A stretch of 64,000 bases of DNA. It comes from Murimonas intestini. GTDB taxonomy: Bacteria > Bacillota > Clostridia > Lachnospirales > Lachnospiraceae. Each line of letters starts with the position of its first letter. The first letter of the stretch is position 1. Under the pieces are notes generated by a model. It made no database searches. It saw nothing but the letters and a program-made list of their open reading frames with translations, and was not told where the DNA came from. Of this stretch, positions 33,664 to 41,837 are shown in pieces. The translations under genes were made by a program, and so were the position numbers. The DNA is taken from positions 124,001 to 188,000 of the forward strand of contig QGGY01000001.1 in the NCBI GenBank assembly GCA_003148945.1. Reading direction: 5' to 3'.

Positions 33664-34395
33664 ATGAGAGGTAAAATTGAAAGGCTTCAGAAAATTTTGG
33701 ATGAAAGCAGGTATACAGTCGCCATATGTGGCTCCGGAATGATGGAGGAGGGCGGCTTTGTGGGGGTCAAGCACCCTGAGAGGGCATATGAGATCGAGGA
33801 GAAGTATGGGGATTCGCCGGAAGAGATATTCTCAAGCGTTTATTATAATACCCGGCCGGAACAATTTTTCAGATTTTATAAGGAGGAAATGCTTAAAATA
33901 GCGCCGGAACCGACAGCGTCAGGAGAGATCATGGCCGCAATGGAGAGGGCGGGAAGACTGCAGTGTATTATCACGGCCAATATCTATGACCACCCCCGGA
34001 AAGCGGGCTGCAGCAATGTGATAAACCTTCATGGCACTATTTATGATAATAAGTGCCCCAGATGCGGCAGGGAGTATTCGCTTGATTATGTGATGAATTC
34101 CAGGAAAGTCCCCATCTGTGAGAAGTGCAATGTGCCTGTGCGTCCGATGGTCTCTCTGTTTGGGGAGATGGTGGATGCAAGGCTGCTGGCCAGGGCGGTG
34201 GATGAGATCGAAAAGGCTGATACACTGCTCCTGCTTGGAACAAATCTGGATTCAGAAGTATTTTCAAGCTATTTCAGGTATTTTGAAGGCAGCAGCCTTG
34301 TAGTCATCCATCAGAGGGAGCATTATATGGATTCCAAAGCAGATCTTGTTATTATAGACCAGCCTAAAAATGTACTTCCTCAGCTCCAGTTTTGA
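33664..34395 (+). CDS. Divergent Sir2-family (sirtuin) protein
   Basis: Sirtuins deacylate lysines using NAD. The fold is indicated by a zinc site CPRCGREY...CEKCNVPVRP, the catalytic-type His in NVINLHGTIYDNKC, FGEMVDARLL and LLLLGTNLDSEVFSSY. Classical NAD-binding motifs are altered: GAGxSxxSGIPDFR is replaced by CGSGMMEEGGFVGVK, and TQNID by TANIYD. This group of small clostridial proteins may be an inactive or differently acting sirtuin. The start ATG 33664 has GGAGAAGGTG upstream. It is directly followed by the RNase P RNA gene with its own promoter. Confidence 0.8.
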   Translation: MRGKIERLQKILDESRYTVAICGSGMMEEGGFVGVKHPERAYEIEEKYGDSPEEIFSSVYYNTRPEQFFRFYKEEMLKIAPEPTASGEIMAAMERAGRLQCIITANIYDHPRKAGCSNVINLHGTIYDNKCPRCGREYSLDYVMNSRKVPICEKCNVPVRPMVSLFGEMVDARLLARAVDEIEKADTLLLLGTNLDSEVFSSYFRYFEGSSLVVIHQREHYMDSKADLVIIDQPKNVLPQLQF

Positions 34396-34403
34396 GACTG
34401 CAC

Positions 34404-34432
34404 TTGACGGGCGGGAGCAGAAATGATACAAT
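34404..34432 (+). promoter_or_regulatory. Promoter of the RNase P RNA gene
   Basis: TTGACG (34404-34409) and TACAAT (34427-34432), spacer 17 bp. The predicted start, ~34440, coincides with the 5' strand of helix P1 at 34441. Confidence 0.8.
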
Positions 34433-34440
34433 ACCGGAGA

Positions 34441-34783
34441 AATAAGTGGGATAAATGGCCGCGGCTGGCAGACCGAAAGGTGCCAGACGAGGAAAGTCCG
34501 GGCTTCACAGGGCAGGATGCCGGATAACGTCCGGTGGAGGCAACTCTAAGGATAGTGCAACAGAAATATACCGCCGGGAGACCGGTAAGGTTGGAAGGGC
34601 AGTGTAAGAGACTACCGCCTCTCTGGCAACAGAGAGGGCATATGTAAACCCCATCCGAAGCAAGACCGAACAAAAGCATATGGCGGCCCGTCAGCTTTAG
34701 GTAGGTCGCTCGAGCCTGGTGGCGACATCAGGCCTAGATAGATGGCCATTCACGACATAACCCGGCTTACCGTCCCGCTTATT
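34441..34783 (+). ncRNA. rnpB: RNase P RNA
   Basis: The catalytic RNA that trims tRNA 5' leaders. The conserved core is seen in GAGGAAAGTCCGGGCTTC (from ~34490) and ACAGGGCAGGATG, and AGACCGAACAAAAGC and the 3' ACATAACCCGGCTTA are close to consensus. The ends are set by helix P1: AATAAGTGGGAT (34441-34452) pairs with GTCCCGCTTATT (34772-34783) with two G-U pairs. The length of ~343 nt is of the usual A-type size. A terminator follows at 34853-34890, so the primary transcript is longer and would be trimmed. Confidence 0.95.
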
Positions 34784-34852
34784 ATGTTATGCATCTGTAT
34801 GATGCGCGCTCCGTAGCGAGAATGACGGGGCATTCTTGAACAGAAAGACCCG

Positions 34853-34890
34853 GCCCCCTCAGGGAATACAAATACCTGAGGGGGCTTTTT
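34853..34890 (+). terminator. Terminator after RNase P RNA
   Basis: A perfect GCCCCCTCAG/CTGAGGGGGC stem and a run of five T. Confidence 0.92.
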
Positions 34891-34926
34891 GGAGTATAAA
34901 ATCTCGTATTTTGGCATAGACTCAAA

Positions 34927-34950
34927 CATGATACAGACTCAGATATCATG
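34927..34950. promoter_or_regulatory. Inverted repeat upstream of the D,D-carboxypeptidase
   Basis: CATGATA and TATCATG form perfect 7-bp arms around 10 bases, ending 17 bp before the TTG start. It could be an operator; no partner regulator is evident. Confidence 0.35.
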
Positions 34951-34967
34951 AGCGAGGAGGAGTCTTT

Positions 34968-36356
34968 TTGAAAAAATGGAAAAGAGCGGCAGCGGCTGCT
35001 GCAGCATGTATGATACTTATGACAGTACCCTGCAGGTTTGTTCAGGGGAGCGCCGTGTGGGAAGAGGCAAAAGAGGGTGCCGGGGCTGGTGAGGCCGCCG
35101 GGACTGAGGAGGCTGCCGGGACAGCAGAAAACCAGGCGGAAGTACCGCAGGAGCTGCAGTCCCTCTATGCCCAGTCAGCAGTTCTGATCGATGGTGACTC
35201 CGGCAGGGTGCTTTTTTCCAAGGCCGGAAAAGAGCAGAAGCCTATGGCAAGCACAACAAAGATCATGACATGTATCCTGGCACTTGAACTGGGAAATATG
35301 GAGGATACTGCCACAGCCTCCTCCTATGCGGCGTCTATGCCCCAGGTGCACCTTGGCGTATCCTCAGGTGAAGAATTCCGTCTGAAAGATCTTCTGTATT
35401 CTCTTATGCTGGAGAGCCACAATGATGCCGCTGTAGTGATCGCCGAGCATATAGGAGGAAGCGTAGAAGGCTTTGCTGCCTTGATGAATGAAAAGGCCAG
35501 GGAACTTGGGTGTGAGAATACGTATTTCATTACCCCAAACGGGCTGGATGCCCAGGATGAGACAGGGGAGCACAGTACAACAGCTGAAGACCTGGCCCAT
35601 ATCATGAAATACTGTATCATGGACTCCCCTAAAAAGGACGAGTTTCTGGAAATCACCCAGACAGTCTCCTACAGTTTTACAGACCTGGCGGGCAGCAGGA
35701 GCTTTTCCTGCAATAACCACAATGCCTTCCTGCGCATGATGGACGGGGCGCTGTCGGGAAAAACAGGTTTTACAGGAAAGGCGGGCTACTGCTATGTGGG
35801 GGCCCTGAACAGGGACGGCAGGACTTTTATTGTAGCGCTGCTGGCCTGCGGGTGGCCCAATAATAAAACATATAAGTGGAGCGATACGAAGAAGCTGATG
35901 ACATATGGACTGGAGAATTATGAATACCGGCAGGTGTGGGAGGAACAGGAGATAGCCGATATACCGGTTGAGGATGGGATAACGGATGACGGCTGGCCGG
36001 GCAGGCAGGTATTTGTAAAAGCAGGCCTTAAAAGTGAGATCGCCCGGGAGGAGAAAGAAGGCGCGGATCCCGGTGAAAACGGGCAGCCGGGGAGTGTGGG
36101 TGGCAGGAGAGAAGAGCTGGAAAAAGGGCTGCTCCTTGGAAAAAATGAACAGGTGCGGGTGGAATGTGATGTGTGTGACGGGCTTAAAGCTCCTGTGGAG
36201 GCGCAGGCGGAGGTTGGCAGTGTCAGGTATTACCTGGGTGATGAGCTGATATATGAGGAAGCGGTAGTTACAAAGGATGCTGTGGAAAAGATAGATTTTA
36301 TGTGGTGCTTTGAGCAAATCATGAAACAATATGCCCTGATGAAGAAGACCGGCTGA
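34968..36356 (+). CDS. D-alanyl-D-alanine carboxypeptidase (PBP5/DacF type)
   Basis: Removes the terminal D-Ala from peptidoglycan stem peptides outside the membrane. An N-terminal signal peptide (WKRAAAAAAACMILMTVPC) leads to an Ala/Glu/Gly-rich linker. The penicillin-binding motifs are SxxK in MASTTKIMT (near residue 100), SxN in ESHNDAA, and KTG in LSGKTGFTGKAGYC. A PBP5-C beta domain and an amphipathic C-terminal end follow. Start is TTG 34968 with AGGAGGAG upstream. The linker near residues 360-390 is acidic and Gly-rich. It stands alone between the RNase P terminator and the biotin decarboxylase operon. At 462 residues it is slightly long for the family. Confidence 0.92.
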   Translation: MKKWKRAAAAAAACMILMTVPCRFVQGSAVWEEAKEGAGAGEAAGTEEAAGTAENQAEVPQELQSLYAQSAVLIDGDSGRVLFSKAGKEQKPMASTTKIMTCILALELGNMEDTATASSYAASMPQVHLGVSSGEEFRLKDLLYSLMLESHNDAAVVIAEHIGGSVEGFAALMNEKARELGCENTYFITPNGLDAQDETGEHSTTAEDLAHIMKYCIMDSPKKDEFLEITQTVSYSFTDLAGSRSFSCNNHNAFLRMMDGALSGKTGFTGKAGYCYVGALNRDGRTFIVALLACGWPNNKTYKWSDTKKLMTYGLENYEYRQVWEEQEIADIPVEDGITDDGWPGRQVFVKAGLKSEIAREEKEGADPGENGQPGSVGGRREELEKGLLLGKNEQVRVECDVCDGLKAPVEAQAEVGSVRYYLGDELIYEEAVVTKDAVEKIDFMWCFEQIMKQYALMKKTG

Positions 36357-36396
36357 TGGCTTTCATCATTTTTTGACGGCAATTTACGGGAAAAAA

Positions 36397-36414
36397 TTGT
36401 TAAAATAATGACAA
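36397..36414. promoter_or_regulatory. Candidate Rex operator
   Basis: TTGTTAAAATAATGACAA is an 18-bp imperfect palindrome close to the clostridial Rex consensus TTGTTAANNNNTTAACAA. It ends 5 bp before the -35 box of the decarboxylase operon. Rex represses fermentation genes when NADH/NAD is low. Confidence 0.5.
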
Positions 36415-36419
36415 AACGC

Positions 36420-36454
36420 TTGCTATTTTTTGAGAAACAAGATACAATTATAAT
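36420..36454 (+). promoter_or_regulatory. Promoter of the biotin decarboxylase operon
   Basis: TTGCTA (36420-36425) and TACAAT (36443-36448) with a 17-bp spacer; an overlapping TATAAT lies at 36449-36454. It lies ~55 bp before the first ATG, in a very A/T-rich stretch. Confidence 0.65.
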
Positions 36455-36506
36455 CGGCAGAAAATTGGTTTACTTTATTAAAAATATAAAAATGGAGGGC
36501 TGAAAA

Positions 36507-37943
36507 ATGAGTGATACAGCACAAAGCTTAGCAGGCAAAAGAATAGCGTCTTTGCTTGATGAGAACAGTTTTGTTGAAATCGGCGGAAGTGTAACTGCCA
36601 GAAATACTGATTTCAACATGCAGGAAAAAGAAACTCCTGCAGATGGCGTTATTACAGGTTACGGTGTGATTGACGGTAATCTTGTATATGTCTACAGCCA
36701 GGACGCTTCTGTTTTAGGAGGTTCTATCGGCGAGATGCACGCAAAGAAGATCGCAGGCATCTATGACATGGCTATGAAGATGGGGGCGCCTGTCATTGGT
36801 CTCGTTGACTGTGCAGGATTAAGGCTTCAGGAAGCTACAGACGCTCTGAACGCGTTTGGTGAGATTTATCTGAAGCAGGCAATGGCTTCCGGAGTGATCC
36901 CGCAGATCACAGCTGTTTTCGGAACATGCGGAGGCGGAATGACTATAGGTTCTGCTTTGACAGATTTTACTTTCATGGAGGACAGCAAAGCTAAATTATT
37001 CGTAAACTCTCCAAATGCGCTTGATAATAACCGCGTGGACAAATGCGATACAGCAGCTGCAAAGTTCCAGAGCGAAGAGGCAGGTACTGTTGATTTTACT
37101 GGCAGTGAAGAGGATATCTTCGGACAGATCCGCCAGCTGGTATGCATGCTTCCGTCTAACAATGAGGATGATGCATCATATGAAGAGTGTACAGATGATC
37201 TGAACAGAGTCTGCCCGGATCTGGCGAACGCATCAGGCGATACTTCGATCCTTCTTTCAAATATCTCAGATGATAATATTTTTGTAGAAGTGAAAGCTTC
37301 CTATGCAAAAGAGATGGTGACAGGTTTTATCAAATTAAACGGCATGACAGTGGGCGCTGTGGCAAACCGCACAGAAGTGTATGACGCAGAAGGAAATAAG
37401 ACAGCAGAATACGACGCCGTGCTGACTACAAAGGGAGCCAGAAAAGCAGCAAAATTTGTTAAATTCTGCGATGCTTTTGAAATCCCTGTACTTACTCTGA
37501 CAAATGTGAAGGGCTTTAAAGCTGATATGCATTCTGAGAGAAGCATTGCTTCTGCAGTGGCAGAACTGACATATGCTTTTGCAAATGCTACAGTCCCGAA
37601 GGTCAATGTGGTTATCGGATCAGCTTTCGGAAGTGCTTATACAGTCATGAACAGCAAAGCGCTGGGAGCAGATATGACTTATGCCTGGGGCAATGCACAG
37701 ATCGGTATGATGGATGCAAGAGAAGCAGCCAGGATCATGTATCCTGATGCAGATGCAGCCCTTCTGAATGAAAAGGCGGCAGAATATGCTTCTGCTCAGG
37801 AAAGCGCCATGGCAGCAGCAAGACGCGGATATGTAGATACTCTGATCGAGGCAGAAGATACCAGAAAATATGTGATCGGAGCTTTTGAAATGTTATTCAC
37901 GAAAAGAGAAGACCGCCCGAGCAAAAAACATGGCACGGTTTAA
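36507..37943 (+). CDS. Acyl-CoA carboxyltransferase subunit (MmdA / transcarboxylase 12S-like)
   Basis: A crotonase-fold carboxyltransferase that moves CO2 between an acyl-CoA (or similar acceptor) and carboxybiotin. Typical segments are TPADGVITGYGVIDGNLVYVYSQD, GGSIGEMHAKKI, GLVDCAGLRLQEA, and the oxyanion-hole regions GTCGGGMTIGSAL and VIGSAFGSAYTVMNSKAL. At 478 residues it is shorter than methylmalonyl-CoA decarboxylase alpha (~510), and the first half is more divergent. GGAGGG precedes ATG 36507. It is the first of five closely spaced genes. The acyl-CoA (propionyl, malonyl, other) cannot be told from sequence. Confidence 0.87.
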   Translation: MSDTAQSLAGKRIASLLDENSFVEIGGSVTARNTDFNMQEKETPADGVITGYGVIDGNLVYVYSQDASVLGGSIGEMHAKKIAGIYDMAMKMGAPVIGLVDCAGLRLQEATDALNAFGEIYLKQAMASGVIPQITAVFGTCGGGMTIGSALTDFTFMEDSKAKLFVNSPNALDNNRVDKCDTAAAKFQSEEAGTVDFTGSEEDIFGQIRQLVCMLPSNNEDDASYEECTDDLNRVCPDLANASGDTSILLSNISDDNIFVEVKASYAKEMVTGFIKLNGMTVGAVANRTEVYDAEGNKTAEYDAVLTTKGARKAAKFVKFCDAFEIPVLTLTNVKGFKADMHSERSIASAVAELTYAFANATVPKVNVVIGSAFGSAYTVMNSKALGADMTYAWGNAQIGMMDAREAARIMYPDADAALLNEKAAEYASAQESAMAAARRGYVDTLIEAEDTRKYVIGAFEMLFTKREDRPSKKHGTV

Positions 37944-37957
37944 GAGAGGTGAATAAT

Positions 37958-38731
37958 ATGAAGGGAAAACTGAAAAGTCTGTTACTTGTCGTATGCCTGC
38001 TTGTAAGCATGAGCGTTTTCGCAGCATGCGGACAGAAGACAGAGAGCACAGAAAATAACAGCGGCCTGAGCCAAGAGCAGATTGCTTCTTTTGAAAGTTC
38101 GGCAGTAGGAATGATTGAGAGCGTCACATCAATGGATGATGCTGCTATGGAATATTATCTGACTTTGAATGATGAATTCACGACAGGCAGTATCCAGTCA
38201 TGGCAGGGCGTAAAAGAAGAGCTGGGAGCTTATAAAGAGTCAGGTGAACAGTCCTATGAAGTGAAAAATAAGATTATCACAATCACTACAAAAGCTTTCT
38301 TTGAGAAGATGGATGCAGATGTGGAGCTGGTTGTGGACTTTTCTAATCTGAACAGCGTTACAGCCACCAGCATGACGTTTAATGTTGACTATCCAATGTC
38401 TGTTATGCTGGAGAGAGCGGCTTTAAATACAGTCATGGGTATAGTCATTGTATTTTTAATGCTTCTGTTCCTGAGCTTCCTCATTTCTCTGTTCAAGTAT
38501 ATTCCTAAGCTTACAGAGTCTTTTGGAAAGAAAAAAGAGATCAAAGAAGAGCCGAAGGCTCCTGCAGCTGCAGAAATACCTGCAGTGGAAGAAGAGGAAG
38601 AGCTTGTGGATGACGGAGAGCTGGTTGCAGTTATTGCAGCAGCAATCGCAGCATCTGAGAATACTTCTACAGATGGTTTTGTAGTTCGTTCTATTAAAAA
38701 AGCAAACCGTAAAAAATGGCAGAAGGCCTGA
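37958..38731 (+). CDS. OadG-like gamma subunit with lipoprotein-type N-terminus
   Basis: The small membrane subunit that links carboxyltransferase and OadB in Na+-pumping decarboxylases. Classical OadG is ~85 residues; this one has 257. An N-terminal signal ends in lipobox VFAAC, a ~120-residue extracytoplasmic domain follows, then one membrane helix (MGIVIVFLMLLFLSFLISLF) and a cytoplasmic Glu/Ala/Pro-rich tail ending VRSIKKANRKKW. The tail matches OadG ends. ATG 37958 has AGAGGTG at good spacing; a GTG 9 bases upstream overlaps it. The lipidated domain may sense or gate ions from outside (inference). Confidence 0.83.
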   Translation: MKGKLKSLLLVVCLLVSMSVFAACGQKTESTENNSGLSQEQIASFESSAVGMIESVTSMDDAAMEYYLTLNDEFTTGSIQSWQGVKEELGAYKESGEQSYEVKNKIITITTKAFFEKMDADVELVVDFSNLNSVTATSMTFNVDYPMSVMLERAALNTVMGIVIVFLMLLFLSFLISLFKYIPKLTESFGKKKEIKEEPKAPAAAEIPAVEEEEELVDDGELVAVIAAAIAASENTSTDGFVVRSIKKANRKKWQKA

Positions 38732-38749
38732 TATTAGGAGGATATTATC

Positions 38750-39124
38750 ATGAAGAATTATACAATTACTGTTAATGGAACAGCATATGATGTAACTGTT
38801 GAAGAAGGAACAGGAAGCACAGCGGCAGCTCCTGCGGCAAAAGCAGCGCCAAAGGCAGCTCCGAAAGCAGCTCCTGCAGCGGCACCGAAGGCAGCGGCAG
38901 GCGGAGCAGGCGCAGTTAAGGTAACAGCTTCTGTACCGGGTAAGGTATGCAAGATAGAAGCAAGTGCAGGACAGGCTGTAAAGGCCGGAGAAAACATCAT
39001 GATCCTGGAAGCTATGAAGATGGAGATCCCTGTAGTGGCTCCTCAGGACGGAACAATCGCAAGCATTGATGTAGCAGTAGGTGATGCAGTAGAATCAGGT
39101 GACGCATTAGCATCAATGAACTAA
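38750..39124 (+). CDS. Biotin carrier protein of the decarboxylase
   Basis: A free-standing biotinyl subunit (1.3S/GcdC/MmdC-like), 124 residues. The N-terminal ~25 residues are a short beta segment (YTITVNGTAYDVTVEEG). An Ala/Pro/Lys linker of ~35 residues (KAAPKAAPKAAPAA) comes next, and then the biotinyl domain with Lys in ILEAMKMEIPV. GGAGGATATT precedes ATG 38750. It is 18 bp after the OadG-like gene and 16 bp before OadB. The flexible linker lets the biotin visit both carboxyltransferases and the membrane decarboxylase. Confidence 0.95.
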   Translation: MKNYTITVNGTAYDVTVEEGTGSTAAAPAAKAAPKAAPKAAPAAAPKAAAGGAGAVKVTASVPGKVCKIEASAGQAVKAGENIMILEAMKMEIPVVAPQDGTIASIDVAVGDAVESGDALASMN

Positions 39125-39140
39125 TATTGGAGGTAGAAAA

Positions 39141-40289
39141 ATGTCATACGTTATTGATACGTTGTCTAACCTACTCCATCAAACGGCATTCTTCAATCTG
39201 ACCTGGGGCAACTATGTAATGATTCTCGTTGCCTTCGTGTTCCTTTACCTGGCCATCAGGAAAGGATTCGAACCGCTTTTGCTGGTTCCGATTGCATTTG
39301 GTATGCTGCTTGTAAATATCTTCCCGGGTATTTTTGCAAGCGCAGAAGAGAGTTCCAATGGAGTGGCAGGGCTTCTTCATATCTTTTACATCTTAGATGA
39401 GTGGAGTGTACTTCCGTCATTGATTTTCCTTGGCGTAGGTGCAATGACTGACTTTGGTCCGCTGATCGCGAATCCTAAGAGCTTTATCATGGGTGCGGCA
39501 GCGCAGGTTGGTATCTACATCGCATATTTCCTTGCAATCCTTATGGGATTCAATGGAAAAGCAGCAGCAGCTATTTCAATTATCGGCGGCGCAGACGGCC
39601 CGACTTCTATTTTCCTTGCAGGAAAGCTCGGACAGTCTACACTGATGGGGCCGATCGCAGTGGCAGCATATTCCTATATGTCACTGGTGCCGATCATCCA
39701 GCCTCCGATTATGAAGCTTCTGACAACAGAAAAAGAAAGAAAAATTAAGATGGAACAGCTTCGTCCTGTTTCCAGATTAGAGAAGATCCTCTTCCCTATC
39801 ATCATCACTGTTGTAGTATGTCTTATACTGCCGACAACAGCACCGCTTGTTGGTATGCTTATGCTTGGTAACCTGTTCCGTGAGTGCGGCGTTGTTAAGC
39901 AGCTCTCAGAGACAGCTTCCAATGCGCTTATGTACATCGTAGTTATCCTTCTTGGTACTTCTGTCGGTGCTTCTACAAGCGCTGAAGCTTTCTTAAACCT
40001 GGATACACTTAAGATCGTTGCACTTGGTCTTGCAGCATTCGCCTGCGGTACTGCCGGAGGTGTACTGCTCGGAAAACTTATGTGCAAGCTGACCCACGGA
40101 AAGATCAATCCTCTGATCGGTTCCGCCGGAGTGTCTGCTGTTCCTATGGCGGCCCGTGTATCGCAGAAGGTCGGTGCGGAGGCAGATCCTACCAACTTCC
40201 TTCTCATGCATGCAATGGGACCGAATGTTGCGGGCGTTATCGGTACAGCTGTGGCGGCCGGAACATTCATGGCTATTTTTGGAGTTTAA
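39141..40289 (+). CDS. oadB: Na+-translocating decarboxylase beta subunit
   Basis: The membrane subunit that decarboxylates carboxybiotin and exports Na+. It has 382 residues with about nine to eleven helices. Diagnostic parts are FLGVGAMTDFGPLIANP, the re-entrant IIGGADGPTSIFL with the essential Asp, and VSAVPMAARVSQKVG near the end. Length matches GcdB/MmdB (~375-400). GGAGG precedes ATG 39141. With the biotin carrier and the two carboxyltransferases it would convert decarboxylation energy into a sodium gradient, which could pair with the Rnf complex 8 kb downstream. Confidence 0.95.
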   Translation: MSYVIDTLSNLLHQTAFFNLTWGNYVMILVAFVFLYLAIRKGFEPLLLVPIAFGMLLVNIFPGIFASAEESSNGVAGLLHIFYILDEWSVLPSLIFLGVGAMTDFGPLIANPKSFIMGAAAQVGIYIAYFLAILMGFNGKAAAAISIIGGADGPTSIFLAGKLGQSTLMGPIAVAAYSYMSLVPIIQPPIMKLLTTEKERKIKMEQLRPVSRLEKILFPIIITVVVCLILPTTAPLVGMLMLGNLFRECGVVKQLSETASNALMYIVVILLGTSVGASTSAEAFLNLDTLKIVALGLAAFACGTAGGVLLGKLMCKLTHGKINPLIGSAGVSAVPMAARVSQKVGAEADPTNFLLMHAMGPNVAGVIGTAVAAGTFMAIFGV

Positions 40290-40348
40290 CAAAAAAGGCG
40301 GGGCCCGCAGGCTCGCAGCTATAAAATAATAAGGAGGTTCGAATTATA

Positions 40349-41761
40349 ATGGCTGAAATAGAAAAGAAACCAATTAAAATTACCGAGACAGTACTCCGTG
40401 ATGCCCATCAGTCACTGATTGCCACGAGAATGACAACAGAGCAGATGCTTCCCATCGTGGATAAAATGGATAAAGTCGGATATCATTCTGTAGAGTGCTG
40501 GGGCGGTGCTACCTTCGATGCATCCCTTCGTTTCCTGAAGGAAGATCCATGGGAGAGGCTCCGCAAGCTCCGTGCAGGATTTAAAAACACAAAGCTGCAG
40601 ATGCTTTTCCGCGGACAGAATATCTTAGGATACCGTCCGTATGCAGATGATGTGGTAGAATATTTCGTACAGAAATCTATCGCCAATGGTATTGATATAA
40701 TCCGTATTTTCGACTGTATGAACGATATCAGAAATCTGCAGACAGCTGTAAGCGCATCAAACAAGGAAAAGGGACATGCGCAGGTAGCTATTTCCTATAC
40801 ATTAGGTGATGCCTACACAATGGATTACTGGATCAAGCTGGCTAAGAATATCGAGGAGATGGGAGCTAATTCCATCTGTATCAAGGATATGGCAGGCCTT
40901 CTTGTACCTTACCATGCGACAGAACTTGTAACTGAGTTAAAGAAAGCAGTCAGCATTCCTATCCAGCTGCATACACACTATACATCTGGTGTAGCTTCCA
41001 TGACATACATGAAAGCCGTTGAGGCAGGCGTGGATGTTATCGACACAGCTATGTCACCGTTTGCTATGGGTACTTCACAGCCGGCTACAGAGGTTATGGT
41101 AGAGACCTTTAAGGGTACGCCGTATGATACCGGATTTGACCAGAATCTTCTGGCAGAGATCGCTGATTACTTCAGGCCGATGAGAGACGAGGCTCTTGAT
41201 TCAGGGCTTCTGAATCCAAAGAACCTGGGTGTTAACATCAAGACCCTGTTATATCAGGTACCGGGTGGTATGCTCTCCAACCTGACATCCCAGCTGAAAG
41301 AACAGCATGCTGAAGATAAGTACTATGAGGTTCTGGAAGAGGTTCCGAGAGTACGTAAAGACTTAGGTGAGCCTCCTCTTGTAACACCGTCATCCCAGAT
41401 CGTTGGTACACAGGCTGTATTCAATGTAATCATGGGTGAGCGTTATAAGATGGTAACAAAAGAGACAAAGGCTGTCCTTTCAGGCGAATACGGCGCAACA
41501 GCAAAGCCGTTTAACCCGGAAGTACAGAAAAAATGTATTGGCGACAAGCAGCCGATTACCTGCCGCCCAGCAGATCTCTTAGAACCAGAGTTACACAAAA
41601 TTGAAGCAGAGATGTCCCAGTGGAAAGAACAGGATGAAGATGTACTCACATATGCACTGTTCCCACAGGTTGCAACAGAATTCTTCAAATACAGAGCAGC
41701 ACAGAAGACAAAAGTCGATCCGGCTGCAGCTGATACAAAGGACGGAGCATATCCGGTATAA
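40349..41761 (+). CDS. oadA: Oxaloacetate decarboxylase alpha / transcarboxylase 5S-type carboxyltransferase
   Basis: A TIM-barrel carboxyltransferase for oxaloacetate/pyruvate. Metal and active-site features: TVLRDAHQSLIATRM (Asp), FRGQNILGYRPYADD, carbamylated-type Lys in ICIKDMAGLL, and HTHYTSGVASM (two His). It has 470 residues and lacks the C-terminal biotinyl domain found in OadA, so it uses the separate carrier upstream, as transcarboxylase 5S does. GGAGG precedes ATG 40349. It is the last gene of the operon, closed by the terminator at 41776-41812. Codon use is strongly biased toward common codons, suggesting high expression. Confidence 0.93.
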   Translation: MAEIEKKPIKITETVLRDAHQSLIATRMTTEQMLPIVDKMDKVGYHSVECWGGATFDASLRFLKEDPWERLRKLRAGFKNTKLQMLFRGQNILGYRPYADDVVEYFVQKSIANGIDIIRIFDCMNDIRNLQTAVSASNKEKGHAQVAISYTLGDAYTMDYWIKLAKNIEEMGANSICIKDMAGLLVPYHATELVTELKKAVSIPIQLHTHYTSGVASMTYMKAVEAGVDVIDTAMSPFAMGTSQPATEVMVETFKGTPYDTGFDQNLLAEIADYFRPMRDEALDSGLLNPKNLGVNIKTLLYQVPGGMLSNLTSQLKEQHAEDKYYEVLEEVPRVRKDLGEPPLVTPSSQIVGTQAVFNVIMGERYKMVTKETKAVLSGEYGATAKPFNPEVQKKCIGDKQPITCRPADLLEPELHKIEAEMSQWKEQDEDVLTYALFPQVATEFFKYRAAQKTKVDPAAADTKDGAYPV

Positions 41762-41775
41762 GAGGTTCCTTCGAA

Positions 41776-41812
41776 GGCGGAGACAGGCAATGGGGTGTCT
41801 CCGCCCTTTTTA
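41776..41812 (+). terminator. Terminator of the biotin decarboxylase operon
   Basis: A perfect 10-bp stem GGCGGAGACA/TGTCTCCGCC with a T run. Confidence 0.93.
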
Positions 41813-41837
41813 AAAGAATATTTACGATGGAGATAAG

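Noticed and set aside
35364-36329. 321-codon minus-strand frame
   Set aside because: Opposite the D,D-carboxypeptidase, whose SxxK, SxN and KTG motifs leave no doubt about the coding strand.
38820-38915. Short tandem repeats rich in GCAGC/AAAGGC
   Set aside because: They encode the Ala/Pro/Lys hinge of the biotin carrier, a normal feature of that protein.
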